A stretch of DNA of 28,257 bases from Lachnospiraceae bacterium UBA3316. Its GTDB lineage: Bacteria > Bacillota > Clostridia > Lachnospirales > Lachnospiraceae. The stretch lies in contig DESK01000034.1 in assembly GCA_002361955.1 (NCBI GenBank), forward strand, positions 1 to 28,257, in the 5' to 3' direction. This document shows, in pieces, positions 22,258 to 28,257 of the stretch. Each line of letters opens with the position of its first letter. The first letter of the stretch is position 1. The translations under genes and the position numbers were made by a program. Under the pieces are notes generated by a model that saw only the letters and a program-made list of their open reading frames with translations, made no database searches and was not told the DNA's origin.

Positions 22258-22866
22258 ATGGGACAGATTACAGTAGAAAAAAACGCGGGAGGCATCCAGG
22301 GACTGTGCGTCATCACCCCCACCGTCCACGGTGACTCCAGAGGCTATTTTATGGAAACTTACAACCAGCAGGATATGGCGGAGGCCGGACTTACCATGGA
22401 GTTTGTCCAGGACAACCAATCCTGCTCCACCAAGGGCGTACTCCGGGGGCTGCACTTCCAAAAGCAGTTCCCCCAGGGGAAGCTGGTGCGTGTGATCAAG
22501 GGCTCCGTCTTTGACGTGGCGGTGGATCTGCGCAGCGGCAGCGAAACCTACGGCAAGTGGTTCGGCATCGAACTGACAGAGGAGAATAAAAAGCAGTTCT
22601 ACATTCCCCAGGGCTTTGCCCACGGCTTCCTGGTACTCTCCGACATTGCCGAGTTCTGCTACAAGTGCACCGATTTCTATCACCCCGGCGATGAGGGCGG
22701 CCTGGCCTGGAACGACCCGGAGATCGGCATTGCCTGGCCCAGCCTTACCGGACAATATCCTGGAAACGCGTCAGCCGCAGGCTATTGCCTGGAGGACGGC
22801 ACAGCCTTAAACCTCAGCGAGAAGGATCAGCTTTGGCTGGGGCTGAAAGATACTTTTAAATTTTAG
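22258..22866 (+). CDS. rfbC: dTDP-4-dehydrorhamnose 3,5-epimerase
   Basis: 202 residues, a cupin-fold enzyme that epimerises C3 and C5 of dTDP-4-keto-6-deoxyglucose. It shows GDSRGYFMETYN, VQDNQSCSTKGVLRGLHFQ with the catalytic-base His (in GLHFQ), KLVRVIKGSVFDVAVDLR, and YIPQGFAHGFLVLS. GLAWNDPEIGIAWP near the end is typical of RmlC. GGAG precedes the ATG. It closes the rhamnose operon. No glycosyltransferase follows in the window, so the sugar is used by enzymes encoded elsewhere. Confidence 0.97.
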   Translation: MGQITVEKNAGGIQGLCVITPTVHGDSRGYFMETYNQQDMAEAGLTMEFVQDNQSCSTKGVLRGLHFQKQFPQGKLVRVIKGSVFDVAVDLRSGSETYGKWFGIELTEENKKQFYIPQGFAHGFLVLSDIAEFCYKCTDFYHPGDEGGLAWNDPEIGIAWPSLTGQYPGNASAAGYCLEDGTALNLSEKDQLWLGLKDTFKF

Positions 22867-22881
22867 AACCATTGGAATATG

Positions 22882-22950
22882 TAACAGTACTTATAACAGC
22901 CGGGAAGCATCCCGGCTGTTTATAAATACTGTTATATTTTTTTATATTTT
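22882..22950 (+). terminator. Long-stem terminator of the rfb operon
   Basis: The core AACAGCCGGGA-AGCA-TCCCGGCTGTT (22895-22920) is extended outward by TAACAGTAcTTAT / ATAAaTACTGTTA. This gives an arm of about 24 bp with one mismatch and one bulge, followed by a T-rich tract (22935-22950). Confidence 0.92.
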
Positions 22951-22955
22951 TATAT

Positions 22956-22984
22956 TTACCTGCACAGCGGCATAGGTTTATAAT
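22956..22984 (+). promoter_or_regulatory. Probable promoter of the NatAB-like ABC operon
   Basis: TATAAT (22979-22984), preceded 17 bp upstream by a poor -35 (TTACCT, 22956-22961). A weak -35 with a perfect -10 suggests an activator or low expression. It lies about 40 nt before the start codon. Confidence 0.45.
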
Positions 22985-23027
22985 AAACCGATACTATCAA
23001 TGACTCATCTTTAAGGAGACCATACTT

Positions 23028-23930
23028 ATGAAACTTGAACTACAAGGAATCCGGAAAAGCTTCGGCAGCAAGCAGGTGCTGAATGACATTTCTTTTTCGG
23101 CAGAGAGTGGCAAAGCTTTCGGACTGCTGGGACGAAACGGTGCCGGAAAAACCACAACCATCCGTATCCTGATGGACGTGTTTCCCGCAGACCAGGGAAA
23201 GATCCTGGTTGACGGAGCCCCCATCGACTACCGGGAGACAGGCATCGGCTATCTTCCGGAAGAACGGGGCCTCTATCCAAAGAAAAAAATATTTGACCAG
23301 CTTCTTTATTTTTCTCTGCTGAAGGGCATGAACCGCCGGGACGCTGCCAAATCGATTGATCACTGGCTGAAACGCCTGGAAATGTCCCAGTACAGCGACA
23401 AGAGACTGGACACACTCTCAAAGGGCAACCAGCAGAAAATACAGCTGATCACTGCCCTTGCCCATGACCCACAGATCGTGGTTCTGGACGAACCTTTTTC
23501 CGGCTTGGATCCTGTCAACGCGATGCTGTTAGAGGAGGTCGTGAAGGAAGAGATCGCCAAAGGAAAGATTGTTCTCTTTTCCAGCCACCAAATGAGCTAC
23601 ATAGAAGAATTTTGCGACGATATCGCCATCCTGAACCAGGGCTCAATCGCCATCCAGGGAAATCTCCGCACAATCAAGCATAACTACACCAGGGATAAGC
23701 TGATCGTACGGTCAGAAGCCTCCGACGCCATCCTGTCGGATCTCGGCTGCTGCTGCCAGCGGACGGACGAAGGAACTCTGAAGATCCGGCTCGCCTCCCC
23801 GGAGGAAAAGCAGGGCATGATGCGCCGCCTGACAGAGACCTACGATATTGACGAAATCCGCGTCTTTGAACCGTCCCTAAATGATATTTTCGTAGAATAC
23901 GCCGGAGAACAGGAGGAAAAGACATCATGA
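23028..23930 (+). CDS. ABC transporter ATP-binding protein (NatA-like)
   Basis: 300 residues. Walker A GRNGAGKTT (35-43), Q-loop region GYLPEERGLYPKK (74-86), an LSKGNQQK variant of the signature (130-137), Walker B VVLDEPFSGLDP (151-162) and switch His in LFSSHQMSY. The C-terminal extension of about 70 residues, ending in FEPSLNDIFVEYAGE, is typical of ABC-2-type exporters such as NatA. The LSKGN signature and GYLPEERGL are usual in this subgroup. AAGGAG lies 8 nt before the ATG. Its stop overlaps the permease start by 4 nt (ATGA), so translation is coupled. Confidence 0.94.
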   Translation: MKLELQGIRKSFGSKQVLNDISFSAESGKAFGLLGRNGAGKTTTIRILMDVFPADQGKILVDGAPIDYRETGIGYLPEERGLYPKKKIFDQLLYFSLLKGMNRRDAAKSIDHWLKRLEMSQYSDKRLDTLSKGNQQKIQLITALAHDPQIVVLDEPFSGLDPVNAMLLEEVVKEEIAKGKIVLFSSHQMSYIEEFCDDIAILNQGSIAIQGNLRTIKHNYTRDKLIVRSEASDAILSDLGCCCQRTDEGTLKIRLASPEEKQGMMRRLTETYDIDEIRVFEPSLNDIFVEYAGEQEEKTS

Positions 23931-25219
23931 AGCAATTCGGAACAATTTTAAGATTTGAGTTGAAAAATTATCTGAAAAATAAAATCTTTGTGGGCGTCAC
24001 CCTCTTTTTCGTGGCAGTCATCGCCGCAGTGATGTTTTTCCCGCGCTTTACGGGCTCCTCAAATGAGGAAACAGCCCCGGAGACGGAATTTACCTCTGAA
24101 AGAGAAACAGCCTCTGCGGAGGGCTTGGCAGACGCGTCAGACTCCCTGCCTGCCATGCTGCTCCTGGCCGATACGCCGGAACATACCGCAGCCGTTAAGC
24201 AAGCCTTCACGGAAGCTTTCACCGACTACCGGGTGTTGGAGGAAACAGAAGGCCTTGACCACCTGAAAGCTGCCGTCACCTCCGGCGAAGCATCCTGCGG
24301 ATTCGTCTTCCAGGGACTGGATACGTACACCTACTATGTGGATAATCTTTCCATGTACGACTTTACCACAGAGATTGCCGACGCGGCCCTGCAAAACCTC
24401 TGCCAGCTGAAGGCTATGGTCGAGAAAGGCGTTTCCCCGGAGGACGCGGGACAGATTTTGCAAACCCAGATTTCCCATGAGACAGAAAGCCTGGGGAAGG
24501 ATCAGAGACAGAATTTCTTCTACACGTACATCATGATCTTTGCCCTCTATATGGTTATCCTGCTCTACGGGCAGATGGTAGCTACCAATGTGGCCACTGA
24601 AAAAAGCTCCCGGGCTATGGAGCTTCTGATCACCAGCGCCAAGCCTGCCAGCATGATGTTTGGAAAGGTGATCGCTTCCTGCCTGGCCGGCCTGCTCCAG
24701 CTGATAGCGATCTTTGGCTCCGCCATTCTGTTCTTCAACCTGAACAAAGAATACTGGGGAGAAAATCCCATCGTGGCCTCGATCTTCGATATGCCGCCGG
24801 AGCTTTTGCTGTATATGCTGATCTTCTTCGTCCTTGGCTTTTTCATCTACGCCTTCCTCTTCGGGGCCATCGGCTCCACCGCATCCAAGCTGGAAGATAT
24901 CAACACCTCCGTGATGCCCCTGACCCTGCTGTTTATCGCTGCCTTTATCGTAGTGATGATCTCCCTGAGCAGCGGCTCTGTGGACAACGGCGCAATGCTG
25001 GCCTGCTCCTTTATTCCTTTCACCTCGCCCATGGCCATGTTTACGCGGATTGCCATGAGCACGGTACCCTTCTACCAGATCCTGCTGTCTATCGCGATCC
25101 TGGTCGTGTCGGTGATCGGCGTGGGTATTCTGTCAGCCAAGATCTATCGGGTGGGAGTCCTGCTCTACGGCACAACACCGAAACCAGGCGCTATCCTGAA
25201 GGCATTGAAAAAAGCATAA
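23927..25219 (+). CDS. ABC-2 type transporter permease (NatB-like)
   Basis: 430 residues. One helix at about 18-38 (NKIFVGVTLFFVAVIAAVMF) is followed by a large external loop (about 40-200, acidic, Thr/Glu-rich at first). Then come five or six helices: YIMIFALYMVILLYGQM, KVIASCLAGLLQLIAIFGSA, LLYMLIFFVLGFFIYAFLFG, MPLTLLFIAAFIVVMISL and ILLSIAILVVSVIGVGIL. The NVATEKSSRAMELLITSAKP segment after the second helix is the coupling motif of NatB/ABC-2 permeases. It pairs with the upstream ATPase. NatAB of Bacillus exports sodium, but other members export peptides or drugs, so the substrate is undetermined. No bacteriocin or lantibiotic gene is adjacent. Confidence 0.92.
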   Translation: MKQFGTILRFELKNYLKNKIFVGVTLFFVAVIAAVMFFPRFTGSSNEETAPETEFTSERETASAEGLADASDSLPAMLLLADTPEHTAAVKQAFTEAFTDYRVLEETEGLDHLKAAVTSGEASCGFVFQGLDTYTYYVDNLSMYDFTTEIADAALQNLCQLKAMVEKGVSPEDAGQILQTQISHETESLGKDQRQNFFYTYIMIFALYMVILLYGQMVATNVATEKSSRAMELLITSAKPASMMFGKVIASCLAGLLQLIAIFGSAILFFNLNKEYWGENPIVASIFDMPPELLLYMLIFFVLGFFIYAFLFGAIGSTASKLEDINTSVMPLTLLFIAAFIVVMISLSSGSVDNGAMLACSFIPFTSPMAMFTRIAMSTVPFYQILLSIAILVVSVIGVGILSAKIYRVGVLLYGTTPKPGAILKALKKA

Positions 25220-25227
25220 ACCACAGC

Positions 25228-25266
25228 AAAGCAGGAGTTTCGTTCGGGGCGGAACTCCTGCTTTTG
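25228..25266 (+). terminator. Terminator of the NatAB-like operon
   Basis: AAAGCAGGAGTT (25228-25239) pairs with AACTCCTGCTTT (25253-25264), with T at the end, 9 nt past the permease stop. Confidence 0.9.
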
Positions 25267-25345
25267 AGTGATTTCATGTTTGCTGGAATATTCAAATATT
25301 CTATTTTGTCATAGATATCCATTCCTTATATTTCCATATGCCCCG

Positions 25346-26123
25346 TCAATGATTAAGGCTATTTATAAGGAAATCAAGAAAATCATCCGCTAGATGGGAA
25401 AGCTCTTCACTTTTTCTTTTCACATACCAGAATACGATCCTCGCATCGGACATTGGAAGATGCTGTCCTTTCGCTCCTTCCCGCTTCGGCTCTCCCGATA
25501 AATATCCTCCGCTGATAGTTACAAGATTACCAAACTGCAGAATTCGCTCCATAATATAGTCACTGTCCGTTGTGATCAAGGTTTCTGCTTCAGCGGCCGT
25601 TCGCCCGTTGGCATCCGTAATATTCCAGTAGTTATCCGGTGAAAATTCGTCTGAAAACCTTTGTACCAATTTCATGTCTGAAAAGTCAAGTTCTGCCTCC
25701 GAATCCCCATTCCTGCTGTATCCTCCGCCATGGTATACTGTGACAGCCGTTTCCTTTAAAGAAATAAATTCCAGATAATTTCTGGAAACATAATACTGGA
25801 AAACTGACAAAATTGTCCGCAAACCAGGAGCTGGGATTACAGGACATAGAAAGTGTATCTGCTGCTCTATTTTCATCCAAAAACTGTATTTTTTCCAGAC
25901 TTTCCAGAACTAAAAGTGCATAAGGATACATTTGCTCCGCATCCGGCGTCATCCTGATTCCCTTTGACAACCGTTCAAAAAGTGTGATCTCCATTTTTTC
26001 TTCCATTGCTTTAATAATCTTGCTGACACTCGATTGCGTGGTATACAGTGCCTCCGCTGCCTTGCTGAATGAGCCTGTCTGCGCGCAGGCCACAAAGCAC
26101 TGTATTTCTTTCGTATCCATCAT
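25346..26123 (-). pseudogene. LysR-family transcriptional regulator broken by one frameshift
   Basis: The N-terminal frame from the ATG at 26123 (GGGAGG about 10 nt upstream) has a typical LysR helix-turn-helix: FVACAQTGSFSKAAEALYTT, QSSVSKIIKAMEEKM, TLFERLSKGIRMTPDAEQMY. It continues to SSWFADNFVSF. The effector part continues in the next frame (QYYVSRNYLEFISLKETAV through FLDFLINSLNH). One extra T in the run complementary to AAAA at 25800-25803 restores a single frame of about 258 residues. That is shorter than the usual 290-300, so some sequence may also be missing. Either a real pseudogene or a homopolymer sequencing error. It has no obvious target nearby. Confidence 0.75.
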
Positions 26124-26348
26124 ATCATTTACCTCCCTTTTTCAACTTATTTTTGATACATATACTTTCATTTATCATACCAGATCACATTATTGGTGCA
26201 AACCCCCACTGGAGATATTCAGCTATTCAAATTTATCATGTATCTTTATTCTATTTTTACTATCCTTCCCTATCCGGCATGGCAGATGTTACTGTTCCTC
26301 TCCAGTGACTGACAGATACCAATTTACAAATTTTTTTACAGGAAACCC
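26124..26348. other. Intergenic region between the LysR remnant and the tRNA
   Basis: No gene seen. A plausible LysR promoter is GTGCAA/ATCATA on the plus strand, read as TTGCAC (26201-26196), 16 bp, TATGAT (26179-26174) on the minus strand. CACTGGAGA (26207-26215) recurs inverted as TCTCCAGTG (26299-26307), 83 bp apart, with no clear role. Confidence 0.4.
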
Positions 26349-26376
26349 TTGCATTTTTTGTCTAAAGTGCTATAAT
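26349..26376 (+). promoter_or_regulatory. tRNA-Val promoter
   Basis: TTGCAT (26349-26354), 16-bp spacer, TATAAT (26371-26376), 9 nt before the mature tRNA 5' end, as expected for a single tRNA gene. Confidence 0.8.
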
Positions 26377-26385
26377 AAAGCACAT

Positions 26386-26459
26386 GGAAGTATAGCTCAG
26401 CTGGGATGAGCGTTCGCCTCACACGCGAAAGGTCATGGGTTCGAGCCCCGTTACTTCCA
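26386..26459 (+). tRNA. tRNA-Val (anticodon CAC)
   Basis: The acceptor stem GGAAGTA (26386-26392) pairs with TACTTCC (26452-26458), discriminator A. The D-arm region is AGCTCAGCTGGGATGAGC. The anticodon stem TTCGC/GCGAA encloses the loop CTCACAC, giving anticodon CAC, which reads GTG (Val). The T arm has GGTTCGAGCC. CCA is not encoded. It is followed at once by six T, then a strong hairpin. Confidence 0.95.
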
Positions 26460-26478
26460 TTTTTTTATACCCAAAAAG

Positions 26479-26518
26479 CAGGCACATCCCCGGGGCTTTT
26501 CGCCCCCGGATGTGCCTG
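26479..26518. terminator. Bidirectional terminator between tRNA-Val and glgA
   Basis: CAGGCACATCC (26479-26489) pairs with GGATGTGCCTG (26508-26518), with an inner GGGG/CCCC stem. It lies downstream of both the plus-strand tRNA and the minus-strand glgA, which are convergent. Confidence 0.85.
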
Positions 26519-26580
26519 TCTGTTTTCTGAAATCCTATGAGCCGCCTGGCAAGGATGTCCGGCCCCGGCTCATTTGGATC

Positions 26581-28257
26581 CTACCGGGTCAATTCCAGAT
26601 AGAGATTTTTATACTGCTTCGCGGAATTGTCCCAGGAAAGGTTCTTGTCCATATCTCTCTGAACCATCTCGTCCCAGCACCAGCGGTTGGTGAAATACAA
26701 TGTCTTCGCCCGGTTGATGGCGTCTAAGAGCAGGCCTGCGTCGTAGCGGTCAAAGGTAAAGCCGTTTCCAGTGTTGCTGAACTGATTGTAGGGCTCTACC
26801 GTATCCTTTAAGCCGCCCGTCTCACGGACGATCGGCACCGTCCCGTAATGCATAGCAATCAGCTGTGTCAGGCCGCAGGGCTCAAACTGCGACGGTACGA
26901 GAAGAGCGTCCGCCCCTGCGTAGATCTTGTGGGCCCTTGTCTCATCGTACATGATATTGGAGCATACGTTTCCTTTGTACGCGTTCTCATAGTAGCGGAA
27001 AGAATCCTCGTAAACACGGTCGCCTGTGCCCAGCACCACGATCTGGGTATGCTCATCCATCACCTGCGGAATGATACGATTTACAAGATCGAGTCCCTTC
27101 TGATCTGTCAGACGGGAGATCAGGCCGATCACGAACTTGTGGTCATCCTGAACCAATCCCAGCTCCTCCTGAAGCTTCTTCTTATTTACCTTCTTCTGGG
27201 GCAGCACATTGGAGAGGTCATAGTTGGCAAACAGCCTGGAGTCCGTGCTTGTGTTCCATATATCATAATCGATGCCGTTTACAATACCGCGCAGCTTCCT
27301 GGAATGATATCTGAGATGGGCATCCAGCTTCTCACCGTAGTAACCCGTCTGGATCTCTCCCGCGTACGTGTTGCTCACCGTGGTGATCATATTCGCGTAT
27401 GTCAGTCCGCCCTTCAGCATATTGGCGTCACGGTAGCCTACCTTCAGCGCGTCCTTATTGAACACATAATCCGGCAGACCGGACCAGTAGCGGATGGTAG
27501 GAATGTTATAGATTCCCTGGAACCGCAGATTGTGAATCGTCAGAATCGTCTTTGCGCTTGTGAGCTTTGAAGTCTCAAACTGTGTCCTCAGATATACGGG
27601 AACAAGAGCTGCCTGCCAGTCATGGCAGTGAATGATGTCGGGAACCCAGTTCATGTAATTCAGGGCCGCTAACGCCGCCTTTGCGAAATAACAATATTTC
27701 GGGATATCGTCAATCAGATTTGTGTAGGGATTTCCGTTGCCGAAGAACTCCTCATTGTCGATAAAGTCATATACCACGCCATCCCATACATACTCCATAA
27801 TGCCCACATAGTAAGCTCTGCCGTCGGCGCACAGATCCATCTGGAAGGATCCTCTGTAGACCATCTTTTCCTGGTACTCCCAGGGGATGCACTTGTAGCG
27901 GGGAAGGATTACCTTCACATCACAATTTTGTTTTACCAGTGCCTTGGGAAGGGCATACATCACGTCGCCCAGGCCTCCTGTTTTTACAAACGGATAGCAC
28001 TCAGAGCCAATAAACGCAACACTTCTCCTCGGTGTGTCAAATACTGGCTGAGCCGGCTCCTCTTTCTTTACTTCTTCCTTGATCTCTTCTGTTTCGGTCT
28101 TCACTTCTTCTGCCTTGACCTCCTCTTTTTCGAGCTCCTTAACCTTGGGCTCTTCAGCCTTTGGTTCTTCCGCCTTGGCTTCTTCAGCCTTCACTTCCTT
28201 CTCCGGCTCCTCTGCCTTTACTTCTTCGGCTTTCGGCTCTTCTGCCTTCACTTCTTC
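26581..28257 (-). CDS. glgA: Glycogen synthase (ADP-glucose) with a repetitive charged N-terminal extension; 5' end beyond the window
   Basis: At least 558 codons visible. The GT5 catalytic region begins at about residue 75: RSVAFIGSECYPFVKTGGLG (KTGGLGDV is the ADP-glucose site). It continues with IHCHDWQAALVP, NLRFQGIYN and NGIDYDIWN. The C-terminal lobe has SRLTDQKGLDLV and PSQFEPCGLTQLIAMHYGTV (the E-x7-E region), and ends at the usual place. It extends alpha-1,4-glucan from ADP-glucose in the cytosol. Ahead of it lie some 70 residues of KAEEP/KAEEV repeats, rich only in Lys, Glu, Ala, Pro and Val. GTG at 28251 is a Val inside a repeat, not a start, and the frame stays open to the edge. 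A normal GlgA starts directly at the MK(I/V)xFxxSE strand, so the extension is an addition. Confidence 0.95.
   Translation of the reverse strand, partial: EEVKAEEPKAEEVKAEEPEKEVKAEEAKAEEPKAEEPKVKELEKEEVKAEEVKTETEEIKEEVKKEEPAQPVFDTPRRSVAFIGSECYPFVKTGGLGDVMYALPKALVKQNCDVKVILPRYKCIPWEYQEKMVYRGSFQMDLCADGRAYYVGIMEYVWDGVVYDFIDNEEFFGNGNPYTNLIDDIPKYCYFAKAALAALNYMNWVPDIIHCHDWQAALVPVYLRTQFETSKLTSAKTILTIHNLRFQGIYNIPTIRYWSGLPDYVFNKDALKVGYRDANMLKGGLTYANMITTVSNTYAGEIQTGYYGEKLDAHLRYHSRKLRGIVNGIDYDIWNTSTDSRLFANYDLSNVLPQKKVNKKKLQEELGLVQDDHKFVIGLISRLTDQKGLDLVNRIIPQVMDEHTQIVVLGTGDRVYEDSFRYYENAYKGNVCSNIMYDETRAHKIYAGADALLVPSQFEPCGLTQLIAMHYGTVPIVRETGGLKDTVEPYNQFSNTGNGFTFDRYDAGLLLDAINRAKTLYFTNRWCWDEMVQRDMDKNLSWDNSAKQYKNLYLELTR

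Noticed and set aside
26207..26307. 9-bp inverted repeat pair CACTGGAGA / TCTCCAGTG, 83 bp apart, as possible insertion-sequence ends
   Set aside because: The enclosed 83 bp has no coding or mobile-element content and no target-site duplication was seen.
26386..26520. tRNA-Val as a possible integration site
   Set aside because: No integrase and no second copy of the tRNA 3' end found in the window.
26848..27570. 240-codon plus-strand frame opposite glgA
   Set aside because: Antisense shadow of the glycogen synthase catalytic domain.

Overview
The window looks like a chromosomal piece of a Gram-positive, anaerobic, spore-forming Clostridia, most likely Lachnospiraceae. The signs are strong AGGAGG-type ribosome sites, TTGACA/TATAAT promoters, a T-box in front of leuA, a SleB-type cell wall hydrolase, ATP-dependent PEP carboxykinase, BspA-like leucine-rich repeats and a YfmM-type ABC-F protein. 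This assignment is inference from gene content; no rRNA is present.

Layout. Positions 1-4590 are AT-rich and accessory-looking. They hold a BlaI/M56 (BlaR1-like) regulatory pair whose promoter operator recurs near the left edge, followed by small unknown genes and a HEAT-repeat protein carrying what looks like a dead arsenate-reductase/low-molecular-weight phosphatase domain. These genes share a C-terminal tail module, present four times, twice as orphan fragments that form 69-bp direct repeats flanking the HEAT gene. Next (4591-6503) is an HTH + AAA-ATPase-like + PD-(D/E)XK protein with three half-sites laced through its own promoter. Positions 6561-11752 are metabolic and housekeeping, all on the minus strand: pckA, a SleB-family hydrolase and leuA with a leucine T-box leader. 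A short membrane-peptide ORF abuts the T-box promoter.

Positions 11953-17935 hold an ABC exporter (minus), a divergent ABC-F ATPase with a leader that can fold as an attenuator, and a secreted CAP/cysteine-repeat/LRR surface protein. Positions 17950-22950 hold a MerR-methyltransferase fusion, then a promoter with a 19-bp spacer of the kind MerR proteins activate, then the complete dTDP-L-rhamnose operon rfbA-rfbB-rfbD-rfbC. A NatAB-like ABC exporter pair follows, then a LysR-type regulator broken by one frameshift, a tRNA-Val(CAC), and glycogen synthase (glgA), which carries a long Lys/Glu/Ala/Pro repeat extension running off the right edge.

How they work together: the rfb genes make dTDP-rhamnose for surface polysaccharide, glgA and pckA belong to carbon storage and central carbon flow, and leuA is controlled by uncharged tRNA-Leu. 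The strongest candidates for undescribed biology are the tail-module gene cluster beside the BlaI/M56 pair, the MerR-methyltransferase next to a MerR-type rfb promoter, and the ABC-F leader. No CRISPR array, rRNA, transposase or integrase was seen.
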